DNA from: an uncultured Lachnoanaerobaculum sp.
Lineage (GTDB): Bacteria; Bacillota; Clostridia; Lachnospirales; Lachnospiraceae
Length of the DNA stretch: 8,601 nt
Direction of reading: 5' to 3'
Assembly: GCF_938015485.1 (NCBI RefSeq)
Contig: NZ_CALLVU010000019.1
Coordinates: 1-8,601 of the forward strand
Part shown: positions 1 through 7,011 of the stretch, piece after piece
Numbering within the stretch: position 1 is the stretch's first letter
Layout: each line of letters opens with the position of its first letter
Position numbers and translations under genes: made by a program
The notes under the pieces: model-generated
What the model saw: the letters and a program-made list of their open reading frames with translations, nothing else
What the model was told of the DNA's origin: nothing
Database searches by the model: none

Positions 1-159
1 ATGTGTTATTACAGGCTTTCCGTCTTTATCAAGTAAAGCTGTCAGACCTCCTGCATATCCGTTTGTTTTAAACAAATAGTTTACACCTGTCTCCGTATCA
101 ACCCAGACTTCAAGTATATCAATTACTCCCTGTCTGTAAACTTTCTTGAAACGATCCAT
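1..159 (-). CDS. DUF6440 family small protein, 3' end cut off by window edge
   Basis: The first 53 codons of a small protein beginning MDRFKKVYRQGVIDILEVWV are visible, with no stop before the left edge. The segment VDTETGVNYLF, followed by NGYAGGLTALLDKDGKPV, is the hallmark of the DUF6440 family, short soluble proteins of about 50-70 residues with no assigned function. By that comparison only a few residues should be missing. The start is well supported: GGAGG at 167-171 lies 7 nt before the ATG at 159-157. The gene follows the ECF ATPase gene by 70 nt and has its own extended -10 promoter, so it may be transcribed both by read-through from the transporter operon and independently. There is no signal peptide or membrane segment. 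The family call is from recalled motif similarity; the function is unknown. Confidence 0.8.
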   Translation of the reverse strand, partial: MDRFKKVYRQGVIDILEVWVDTETGVNYLFKTNGYAGGLTALLDKDGKPVITH

Positions 160-184
160 AAAGTATCCTCCGATGTTTTCTTTA

Positions 185-213
185 ATTATATCATATAATA
201 AATGATTCTAATC
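185..213 (-). promoter_or_regulatory. Extended -10 promoter for the DUF6440 gene
   Basis: On the minus strand TGATATAAT occupies 193-185, a perfect extended -10 (TGnTATAAT). At a 17-bp spacing the -35 position (213-208) reads GATTAG, a poor match to TTGACA, but an extended -10 tolerates a weak -35. Transcription would begin near 178, giving a leader of about 20 nt that contains the GGAGG site. The -35 position lies inside the 200-217 palindrome, so a bound protein there would compete with RNA polymerase. Confidence 0.55.
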
Positions 214-217
214 ATTT
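200..217. promoter_or_regulatory. 18-bp palindrome, candidate operator
   Basis: AAATGATTCTAATCATTT has two perfect 8-bp arms (AAATGATT and AATCATTT) around a 2-bp centre. The centre is too tight and the arms too AT-rich for a good RNA terminator, and no U tract follows on either strand. It covers the -35 position of the DUF6440 promoter, where repressor operators commonly sit. The ATGAT/ATCAT half-sites also occur in Fur-type boxes, but the spacing between them differs, so the regulator is not assigned. Confidence 0.45.
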
Positions 218-229
218 GATTTTGGATGT

Positions 230-1600
230 TCAAGCCTTAAATTCCTCAAGACAAAATATACTGTCTGCGGTTTCATTCAAAAATTCAACATCGTGTGAAA
301 CAATAAATATAATATTATCTTTATTACTCATTTCCTTTATCAGCTTTGAAATTTTCATCATATTCTTATAATCCATACCGCTTGTTGGCTCATCAAAAAA
401 TATAAATCTTGAGTTTTTACATAGAACTGAAGCAATGGCTACTCTTTGTTTTTGTCCACCTGAAAGGATCATAGGATGTTTGTCCTTAAATTCTGTAAGT
501 TCAAGACCATATAGCACCTTATCTAATCTATCCTGCGACAAATCCTTAACCCCAAGTTTTATTTCTTCCTCTACAGAATCTGTGAAAAGCTGGTGATTTA
601 CATCCTGCATAACCAAGGATGAATTTTTCAGTCTGTCTTTTTTGTTTAGAATTTTCCCGTCAAATGTTATCTCACTCTTTCCCCTATCATCAAGGCCTGT
701 CATTACTCTTATAAATGTAGATTTGCCGCAGCCGTTTTTGCCGGTAATACCGTAAATATTTCCAAGACCAAATGAAATGTCTTCTATCTTTAGCCCGGAA
801 CCGTCTTTAAAATTGTACTCAAGTTTTTTAATATTTAAATCATTTCCAACCGGCCTATTTTGAGCTTTCAAAGCTGTTTTTATTGCAGAACGAAGTCCAA
901 GTTTACTTTTACTGTTTAAAAGTTCATCTTTTGTAAGCTCCTTAAAAAGCTCTCCTTTTCTAACAAGAATAATTCTATCTGCCAAATCCGTCAAATAATA
1001 GATTCTATGCTCTGCAATGATAAGTGTAATACCCTTATTCTTTAGTATATGCAGCATTTCTTTTAATATATCAATATATTTATCATCAAGATTTGATGAA
1101 GGTTCATCCAGTACTATTATCTTACAACCTGAAATATAGCAGGCCGCCACACAAAGTATCTGCTTTTCACCGCCTGAGAGTTCAAATATACTACGACCAA
1201 GCAAATGCTTTATCGGAAAGAGCTTCAGCATATCTTCCATGCGGCTTTCCATTTCCTGTTTACTAAGCCCTATATTTTCAAGATAAAATAAAAGCTCAAG
1301 TGTTGTATCAACATTAAAAAAATGTGTCTTGGGATTTTGGAAAACGCTTGATATCAACAATGATATTTCATAAAGCTCCATTCCCTTTAAGTCCTTATTA
1401 TCAACCTTTATAGTTCCGCTAATTTTGGCATTTTCATATTCAAAAGCCAGTCCGTTTATAGAATTTATAATAGAGGATTTTCCGCTTCCGCTCTCTCCTG
1501 TAAGCAATATACATTCACCGTCTGCCACATTTAAGTTTATACAATCCAGAATCTTTTTGTCCTGTTCATAAAACAGTGATAAGTTTTCTAATGTGAGCAT
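230..1600 (-). CDS. Single-chain ECF transporter ATPase with two ABC ATPase domains
   Basis: This 456-residue cytoplasmic protein carries two complete ABC ATPase domains and would power an energy-coupling-factor importer together with the EcfT and S-component genes just upstream. Domain 1 has Walker A GESGSGKSS (35-43), Q-loop Gln88, signature LSGGEKQ (141-147), Walker B IIVLDEP with Glu166, and switch His198. Domain 2 has Walker A GKNGCGKST (287-295), Q-loop Gln332, signature LSGGQKQR (389-396), Walker B with Glu404, and His436. Both catalytic sites look intact. Most ECF modules use two separate subunits, EcfA1 and EcfA2; here they are fused, as in the YkoD-like and SiaH-like group. The start at 1600 is chosen because GGAGG (1607-1611) lies 6 nt before it and the protein opens with MLTLENLSLFY, a typical domain start. 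An in-frame upstream extension to 1708 is overlap with ecfT. It overlaps ecfT by 13 nt and is the last gene of the operon. Confidence 0.9.
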   Translation of the reverse strand: MLTLENLSLFYEQDKKILDCINLNVADGECILLTGESGSGKSSIINSINGLAFEYENAKISGTIKVDNKDLKGMELYEISLLISSVFQNPKTHFFNVDTTLELLFYLENIGLSKQEMESRMEDMLKLFPIKHLLGRSIFELSGGEKQILCVAACYISGCKIIVLDEPSSNLDDKYIDILKEMLHILKNKGITLIIAEHRIYYLTDLADRIILVRKGELFKELTKDELLNSKSKLGLRSAIKTALKAQNRPVGNDLNIKKLEYNFKDGSGLKIEDISFGLGNIYGITGKNGCGKSTFIRVMTGLDDRGKSEITFDGKILNKKDRLKNSSLVMQDVNHQLFTDSVEEEIKLGVKDLSQDRLDKVLYGLELTEFKDKHPMILSGGQKQRVAIASVLCKNSRFIFFDEPTSGMDYKNMMKISKLIKEMSNKDNIIFIVSHDVEFLNETADSIFCLEEFKA

Positions 1601-2280
1601 ATAATGCCTCCTGCTACTATAACACTGATTGTTACGGCATAAATAAAATCGATCAAATGTATTCTCACGCTTACATACCTTGTTTTCTTTATAGGATTGG
1701 CAATACATCTTGTTTCTGCAGCTTTTGAAATATCATCAGCAATATTTGATGAAATAATAAGCAGCGGAACTGCTACATACTCAAGATATTTAACAGGATT
1801 TTTTGTCTCTATTCCTCTTATTCTCATTGCCATTTTGATACTGTTTTTCTCCTCTACAAAAGACGGAAAAAATCTGAACATAACCGCAATAGGGATGGAA
1901 ACCTCCTTAGGTATTTTTATGGCATCCATTGATGAAATAATGCTTCCTACATCAGAAGTCTTAATCATAAATTTACCTGCCGCAAAAGGAAGATAGAACA
2001 TACGGCATAGAGCAAACAATGAAAGCATCATCAGTATAAAAATAGGAAACTTTTCCAAAGCACTGAAATCAGGTACGAAAAACAACACACCAAACCAAAG
2101 TATATTTTTTATAGCATCCTTTTTAAATCCGTTTATAAAATACATAGCGGAAATTACAATTACAACTGCCCATTCTAAATAATGATTTATAGAATTTACT
2201 ACGGTAACCCCCAATAATGCAACCACAAAAAATTTGGTTATAGGATTCGGATTTAATCTGTTATCTTTGATGTAATACAT
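1588..2280 (-). CDS. ecfT: ECF transporter transmembrane component EcfT
   Basis: This 230-residue membrane protein has hydrophobic segments near 15-30, 36-50, 60-72, 78-98 and 207-227, which fits the EcfT/CbiQ scaffold that joins the S component to the ATPases. The long region between about 105 and 200 holds two cytoplasmic coupling-helix motifs of the family: AMRIRG at 151-156 and AAETRC at 187-192, whose arginines dock on the ATPase dimer. The second motif has Cys where many EcfT proteins have Gly. The length is slightly below the usual 240-270 residues. The ATG at 2280 overlaps the S-component stop by one base (TGATG), and a Shine-Dalgarno-like AAGGCAGG lies at 2290-2297; a TTG one codon upstream (2283) is an alternative start. 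Translation is therefore probably coupled to the S component, and its own end overlaps the ATPase start by 13 nt. Confidence 0.88.
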   Translation of the reverse strand: MYYIKDNRLNPNPITKFFVVALLGVTVVNSINHYLEWAVVIVISAMYFINGFKKDAIKNILWFGVLFFVPDFSALEKFPIFILMMLSLFALCRMFYLPFAAGKFMIKTSDVGSIISSMDAIKIPKEVSIPIAVMFRFFPSFVEEKNSIKMAMRIRGIETKNPVKYLEYVAVPLLIISSNIADDISKAAETRCIANPIKKTRYVSVRIHLIDFIYAVTISVIVAGGIICSH

Positions 2281-2861
2281 CAAACTATACCTGCCTTTAT
2301 AAAATGCTTTTTCAGTAATATTCTTCCGATATTTGCTCCTATAAGTCCTCCGATTATAGCACCAAGATAAACCAAAGCCATATGCTGATAAGTAATAAGT
2401 TTTATCAAAATATCTACATACTCCTTGCCCATCATCATAGATAACTCAATGTATTTCTCCCTTGCCCATAACATTTGCATAAGTGAACCGCAAATCCAAG
2501 TATTAAATATTGCAAACGAAAGCATATTGTATTTAAAGGAATTATAATGACCGACTCTTCTTATCAACTCGGCTATAATCATTACTGCAAATGCATGAAG
2601 TACAATGACATATGTATGTCCCCCCACAAACATAATAAGAGGTGACAGCATTCCGAAAATAAACAATGCCCAAGGTTTTTGTACCTTCGCCATAAATAAC
2701 ATAACAACAGTTCCGCTAACAATTCCCAGTATTGTAGGATATATCAGGAATAAAATCGGAATAACTCCAATCATTCCAACGGCAAAGGTAACTACAATAT
2801 ATATGACTGCAAACACACCTATCGTAACCAAATCCTTTATTTTCAGCTTTTTCTCTTTCAT
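2280..2861 (-). CDS. MptD/Trep_Strep-type ECF transporter S component (substrate-binding membrane subunit)
   Basis: This 193-residue, very hydrophobic protein has about five or six membrane segments (roughly 11-30, 32-57, 64-80, 82-100, 113-132 and 158-182). The N-terminus (MKEKKLKIKDLVTIGVFAVI) is typical of the TIGR02185 (Trep_Strep/MptD) family of putative ECF S components, which confer substrate specificity. Its position immediately before EcfT and a dual ATPase supports this strongly. Visible polar or metal-ligand candidates within or near membrane segments are His82, His89, His105 and His160, plus a Met-rich stretch (Met128, Met130, Met142-144); none is proven to bind substrate. The start at 2861 has AAGGGG 5 nt upstream, overlapping the stop codon of the preceding ABC gene, from which it is separated by only 9 nt. 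The substrate is unknown; haem or another metal chelate is inferred from the operon layout. Confidence 0.82.
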   Translation of the reverse strand: MKEKKLKIKDLVTIGVFAVIYIVVTFAVGMIGVIPILFLIYPTILGIVSGTVVMLFMAKVQKPWALFIFGMLSPLIMFVGGHTYVIVLHAFAVMIIAELIRRVGHYNSFKYNMLSFAIFNTWICGSLMQMLWAREKYIELSMMMGKEYVDILIKLITYQHMALVYLGAIIGGLIGANIGRILLKKHFIKAGIV

Positions 2862-2870
2862 ATCTTCCCC

Positions 2871-4592
2871 TTAATAATTAAATGCTTCAGCTAATTTTGT
2901 CTTTTCAATCAAGTTTTTATATACCTTTGAATCTTTTATAAGCTCATCATGATTTCCTGCCGTCTCAACAACTCCTTCATCTATTACCACGATCTTATTC
3001 ACATTTTCTATTGATTTTAATCTGTGTGAGATAATAATAACCGTTTTGTCCTTGATAAGCTTATTTAAGCTGTCCTGTATCTTCTTTTCATTGTCCACAT
3101 CAAGGCTTGCCGATATCTCATCCAATATTAAAACAGGTGCATCCTTTAGAAATGCTCTTGCAATAGAAATTCTCTGTCTTTCTCCCCCTGATAATTCCGC
3201 ACCGTTTTCGCCAATCAGAGTATTGAATCCATCCGGCAATTTTTCAATAAAATCCATACAGTTTGCAAGCACTGCCGCTTTCTTTACTTCCTCATCGGTT
3301 GCACTCTCCCTACCCAGACGAATATTTTCCATAATGCTTGTATTAAACAAAGTCACATCCTGAAAAACTATTGAGATATTTTTAAACAATGATTCTGTAG
3401 ATATATTTTTAATATCCTTTCCGTCTATTAAGATACTTCCGGTATCATAGTCGTACAGCCTTGATATAAGTCTCAGTACGGAAGTTTTACCGGAACCCGA
3501 TATACCTACCAGAGCTGTAACTTCTCCCTGCTTTGCCGTAAAACTCACATCTTTTAATACCTTTGCATCTTCATTATAAGCAAATGAAACATTTTTAAAT
3601 TCGATATCGTAGCTTGAAAGATCTGTATCTTCACCCTCTTGAAGCACTGCATTTTTTATCTCCTTTATTCTTACAATTGCAGGTTCAATATAGGACATTT
3701 CGGTCATTCCTTCCCTTGAAACATCAAAAAGTTCTTTTACCTTTATTGCTCCTATCAGGTATCCTATAAGATATAAGAGGCTGATCTCATTATGAATAAG
3801 TAACTGTATTCCGACAGCCAATACTACTGCAAGGCTTATATATGAAAGTGATGAAGAAATTCCCACAGCCAACATCGGAAGAACCTCTACTTTAAGATGA
3901 ATTCTCTCACTCTCCTCCATCTTTTTATACAGTTTTTTCTTCACCTTGTCGGATTGATTAAAGCTGCTTATCTCCTGTTGTAACTCTATTGTTTCTTGAA
4001 AAAGCTCTGAATTATCTCTTAGAATATTAAAATATCTGCTGTACTCTGAAACTTCCTTTTGTTTTGCCAAAGGATTAATCATAAAGCTTAAAAGAGTGGG
4101 AATAATTGCCGCAAGTCCAAGCTTCCAGTTTCCGATAAGCATAATAAGTCCCATCAAAGGAAAGAATAACCACATAGCCACAACCTTGGGTATAGAATGG
4201 CTCATAGAATGCTCTATCCTTTCCACATCAGACATTATCGTTTGTGAAAGGTCGGAGAGATCGTGCTTTGAAAAATAAGCCAGCGGAAGCTGTGCCAGAT
4301 TCTCTGCTATTCCCTTTCTCAAATTTGCCGATTCTTTATAGGTGGAATTATAAAGACTTACATATTCCTCTGATAATAAGATGTACATAAATATCAGAGT
4401 AAGTATTGCCATAACAATATACTGCAAGGTGCTTGATACATTTCCCAAGACCAACTGATTAATCAGTCCCATTAAAATAAACATCGGACCAAGGTTGATA
4501 CAATATGTCAAAAAACAAAATGTCGTTGCTTTTGTAAGATTTTTTGCACCCTGTTCTGAGAGAGCATATCTTTTCTTATAATAGTTTTTCAT
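2871..4592 (-). CDS. Exporter-fold ABC half-transporter, second of a pair (permease fused to ATPase)
   Basis: This 573-residue protein joins an N-terminal six-helix membrane domain (hydrophobic stretches near 22-48, 57-77, 137-157, 160-180, 236-265 and 270-288) to a C-terminal ABC ATPase. ATPase motifs: Walker A GISGSGKTS (363-371), Q-loop Gln411, signature LSGGE (467-471), Walker B VLILDE with catalytic Glu492, and switch His523. It is probably the partner of the ABC gene directly upstream, forming a heterodimer in the cytoplasmic membrane. Such pairs are often annotated as multidrug exporters, but next to an ECF module, and by analogy with YbtPQ, IrtAB and SiaD/E, uptake of a siderophore or haem-like compound is plausible. 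The start MKNYYKKRYA at 4592 is preferred over 4610 because GGAGGG (4599-4604) lies 6 nt before it. It overlaps the upstream gene by 17 nt. Confidence 0.88.
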   Translation of the reverse strand: MKNYYKKRYALSEQGAKNLTKATTFCFLTYCINLGPMFILMGLINQLVLGNVSSTLQYIVMAILTLIFMYILLSEEYVSLYNSTYKESANLRKGIAENLAQLPLAYFSKHDLSDLSQTIMSDVERIEHSMSHSIPKVVAMWLFFPLMGLIMLIGNWKLGLAAIIPTLLSFMINPLAKQKEVSEYSRYFNILRDNSELFQETIELQQEISSFNQSDKVKKKLYKKMEESERIHLKVEVLPMLAVGISSSLSYISLAVVLAVGIQLLIHNEISLLYLIGYLIGAIKVKELFDVSREGMTEMSYIEPAIVRIKEIKNAVLQEGEDTDLSSYDIEFKNVSFAYNEDAKVLKDVSFTAKQGEVTALVGISGSGKTSVLRLISRLYDYDTGSILIDGKDIKNISTESLFKNISIVFQDVTLFNTSIMENIRLGRESATDEEVKKAAVLANCMDFIEKLPDGFNTLIGENGAELSGGERQRISIARAFLKDAPVLILDEISASLDVDNEKKIQDSLNKLIKDKTVIIISHRLKSIENVNKIVVIDEGVVETAGNHDELIKDSKVYKNLIEKTKLAEAFNY

Positions 4593-6330
4593 TTGACACC
4601 CTCCAATCATTTGCAGTTTCGTAAAGGCTAAGGAGTCTGCTGTATAACCCTCCGGTTTTTACTAATGAATCATTATCTCCTCGCTCTATTACATTTCCCT
4701 TTTCCAAAACTATTATTTCATCTACATTTCTAATACTTGTCATCCTATGGGCAATCATTATAACAGTCTTATCCTGCATTAAATTTTTAAATGCCTTTTG
4801 TAATTCGTATTCATTATCTGCATCAATTGCCGCACTTGCTTCATCCATAATTACAATAGGTGAATTTTTCAAAATAGCCCTTGCAATAGCGATCCTTTGC
4901 TTTTCACCTCCTGAAAGATACACACCCTTTGAACCTATAATTGTATTTTCCCTGTCTTTAAACTTTTCAATAATTTCATCACAGCCTGCAAGACTGAGAG
5001 CCTTCATTACTTTATCTCTGTCTGCACTTTCATCAGCCAATGCAACATTATCATATATTGATTTTTTAAACAGTTTGCTGTCTTGAAATACAAATGAAAT
5101 ATTGCGTATAACAGCTTCCTTTGTGTATTCAGAAAGAGGATAACCTCCGATTTTTATTGTACCCTTATCCACCTTATAAAATCCTGACAAAAGCTTTGCA
5201 ATAGTTGACTTTCCTGAACCTGAATGCCCTACTAAGGCATATGTTTTTTTCTCTTCTAATGAAAATGATAAATTTTCCAGAACCTTTTTATCTCCATATG
5301 AAAAGCTCACATTTTCAAATTCAATATTGAAATTGTCAAAATGATCTCTGTTTCCATATGTGAGTTTATCCTCCTGCATCTTTTCATATAATTCTTCCAA
5401 ACTGTCAATGGCAAAATTTGCATTATAGATATTCATGCTTGCCCACATTATTTTCATAAAAGAGACCATTATTACACCGCTTAAGAAAAAGATCATAATA
5501 AGCTCTACAGCCATAAATTTAGGATCTTTTATACCGGTTAAAAAGAAGCTGAGCGGAATACTGATAATTGCGATCAATCCCAAAAATATCAGCTGATATA
5601 TTACATAGGGTGTTTTACAAGACAGAGAATAATCGTAAGCATATTTTGAATACTCCATAATAGAATCATTCAATGCCTTAAAGGATTTAAGTTTTGAACC
5701 GAATATCTTTATTACCTGTATGCCTCTGATATACTCCACAGTTTCAGAACTCAGTTTATCAAGTGAAGTCTGATACAGTTTCATAAAATCTTTATTGCCC
5801 ATCATTCCCATCAATATAAGTCCGCTTACAACAGATAAAACTATAATAACGATTCCGACTCTAAGACTTATGGCAAATGCCAGTATAAATGAAAAAATCG
5901 GTACCAAAAATGCCTGTGAATTATCCGGCAACATATGAGCTACCGCCATATGTGTTTTTGCCGCATTATCATCTATAGTTTTTCTGATATATCCTGAGGA
6001 ATGCAGATCAAAAAATCGAAAGCTTGCATCGGTAAGACCTTCAATTCCTCTTTTTCGCAAATTTGTTTCAAGTCTGAATGCCAGCTTATGTGAAACAATG
6101 CCGGAGGCTAAATACATTATTGCACTTATAGTTAAACAGATAACTATCCTTGTCGAATAATATCCTGCATTTTCATAATTTCCCTTTACTACCGCTTCTT
6201 TTAGAAGTAAAAATATATAATAATACCCATAAACCACCAGGAATGCCGAAATACTTGATACTATGATTGTCATATATCCGATATATTTTTCATTCGGCAC
6301 ATATCTGAATAATTTCTTATAAACTCCCAT
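4576..6330 (-). CDS. Exporter-fold ABC half-transporter, first of a pair (permease fused to ATPase)
   Basis: This 584-residue protein has the same architecture as its downstream neighbour: membrane domain over about 1-310 (hydrophobic segments near 17-43, 61-80, 140-157, 158-177, 243-265 and 274-297) and ATPase domain over about 335-570. Motifs: Walker A GHSGSGKST (368-376), Q-loop Gln416, signature LSGGE (472-476), Walker B IVIMDE with catalytic Glu497, D-loop Asp503 and switch His528. The two half-transporters are clearly diverged copies of one plan and are made from overlapping cistrons, so a heterodimer is the natural reading. The start at 6330 is backed by AAAGGAG (6338-6344) 7 nt upstream and overlaps the regulator gene by 14 nt. 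The substrate and direction of transport cannot be read from sequence; a chelate importer of the YbtPQ/IrtAB type or a drug exporter are the alternatives. Confidence 0.88.
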   Translation of the reverse strand: MGVYKKLFRYVPNEKYIGYMTIIVSSISAFLVVYGYYYIFLLLKEAVVKGNYENAGYYSTRIVICLTISAIMYLASGIVSHKLAFRLETNLRKRGIEGLTDASFRFFDLHSSGYIRKTIDDNAAKTHMAVAHMLPDNSQAFLVPIFSFILAFAISLRVGIVIIVLSVVSGLILMGMMGNKDFMKLYQTSLDKLSSETVEYIRGIQVIKIFGSKLKSFKALNDSIMEYSKYAYDYSLSCKTPYVIYQLIFLGLIAIISIPLSFFLTGIKDPKFMAVELIMIFFLSGVIMVSFMKIMWASMNIYNANFAIDSLEELYEKMQEDKLTYGNRDHFDNFNIEFENVSFSYGDKKVLENLSFSLEEKKTYALVGHSGSGKSTIAKLLSGFYKVDKGTIKIGGYPLSEYTKEAVIRNISFVFQDSKLFKKSIYDNVALADESADRDKVMKALSLAGCDEIIEKFKDRENTIIGSKGVYLSGGEKQRIAIARAILKNSPIVIMDEASAAIDADNEYELQKAFKNLMQDKTVIMIAHRMTSIRNVDEIIVLEKGNVIERGDNDSLVKTGGLYSRLLSLYETANDWRVSNEKLL

Positions 6331-6925
6331 CAGTTTTCTCCTTTACTTGTTCAAATATGTAAGTAAATATTGCTTCCAAATACTTTCTGTTCTTTTTAAA
6401 ATTTTCTCTTGCATCCAGTACATCCGAAGCCAGTATCAGAGCATTCATAAAATCGGTAACAAACTGAAAAATCTGAGGATCAAATAACCATCCTGAATAG
6501 TCACTACTTATCGCTTTAAATCTTTCCTTTGTCTGTTCTTGAAGCTCTTCCATAATACTGTTCAATTCGGGATTTCTCTTTTTCTCAATCAAAAACTCAA
6601 CATAAAGGGGCATTAAGTGATTGTTGTCTATAACTTTATCAACCATCTGTTTTGCCATAAACTTGATTTCACCACCCTTTTCACATTCTATCAAATGCTC
6701 CTTAATGATATTGTTTCTGTAATCAATCCCGCCTATCATAATGTCTTTAAAGATTTCTGTTACGTTCCCATAGTAGTGATATACTCCTCCCTTTGATAAA
6801 GTTGTTCCCGCGATGATGTCTTCCATAGTTGCCTTTCCTAAACCCTTTGCGGCAATTACTTTTGCGGCTGAATCCATAATTTCTTTTTTTCTTTCAGCCT
6901 CACTAAGTCTCTTCGCAGCAGCCAT
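6317..6925 (-). CDS. TetR/AcrR-family transcriptional regulator, first gene of the transporter operon
   Basis: This 202-residue protein has an N-terminal DNA-binding domain of the TetR type (about 10-60): ERKKEIMDSAAKVIAAKG, then ATMEDIIAGTTLSKGGVYHYY, which holds the helix-turn-helix with the characteristic G-x-x-Y-x-(Y/H)-(Y/F) recognition-helix end. The remainder (about 70-200) is a divergent all-helical ligand-binding and dimerisation domain. The length is normal for the family. The start has GGAGG (6934-6938) at 8-nt spacing. It heads the operon and overlaps the first ABC gene by 14 nt, so it is likely an autoregulator that also controls the transporters. A perfect inverted repeat immediately upstream of its ribosome binding site is the probable operator. 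The inducing ligand is unknown; the transported compound is a natural guess. Confidence 0.92.
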   Translation of the reverse strand: MAAAKRLSEAERKKEIMDSAAKVIAAKGLGKATMEDIIAGTTLSKGGVYHYYGNVTEIFKDIMIGGIDYRNNIIKEHLIECEKGGEIKFMAKQMVDKVIDNNHLMPLYVEFLIEKKRNPELNSIMEELQEQTKERFKAISSDYSGWLFDPQIFQFVTDFMNALILASDVLDARENFKKNRKYLEAIFTYIFEQVKEKTDGSL

Positions 6926-6940
6926 ATTGTATACCTCCTC

Positions 6941-6964
6941 TTTACCGACGTTATCGTCGGTAAA
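6941..6964. promoter_or_regulatory. Inverted repeat with perfect 10-bp arms at the transcription start, probable TetR operator
   Basis: TTTACCGACG (6941-6950) and CGTCGGTAAA (6955-6964) are perfect inverted copies separated by TTAT. The repeat begins right after the ribosome binding site (6934-6938) and ends 3 bp from the -10 hexamer, so it covers the predicted start point near 6961. This size, symmetry and position are typical of TetR-family autorepression sites. Read as RNA, the leader would form a hairpin next to the Shine-Dalgarno sequence, so an additional effect on translation is possible. Confidence 0.75.
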
Positions 6965-6967
6965 ATT

Positions 6968-6996
6968 ATTATATCATAGTTAGGATTTGCTAACAA
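6968..6996 (-). promoter_or_regulatory. Sigma-A-type promoter of the TetR-ABC-ECF operon
   Basis: On the minus strand TTGTTA (6996-6991) is followed after exactly 17 bp by TATAAT (6973-6968), which is also an extended -10 (TGATATAAT). The start point should be near 6961, giving a leader of about 36 nt to the regulator ATG. It is insulated from the upstream PepSY gene by the terminator at 7110-7144. No promoter is visible between the six downstream genes, so it probably drives all of them. Confidence 0.75.
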
Positions 6997-7011
6997 GTAT
7001 TTATTTGAACT

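Noticed and set aside
1601..1708. 36-residue N-terminal extension of the ECF ATPase
   Set aside because: It overlaps ecfT in another frame, looks unlike an ABC domain, and the GGAGG site at 1607-1611 points to the start at 1600.
1697..1996. Plus-strand open frame of 99 codons
   Set aside because: It lies wholly inside ecfT on the other strand, has no ribosome binding site and no recognisable domain. The same holds for plus-strand frames at 2605-2874, 3046-3363, 4096-4278 and 8243-8566.
4593..4610. Longer start MIGGCQ for the second ABC half-transporter
   Set aside because: The extension covers the GGAGGG site at 4599-4604, which is ideally placed for the ATG at 4592.
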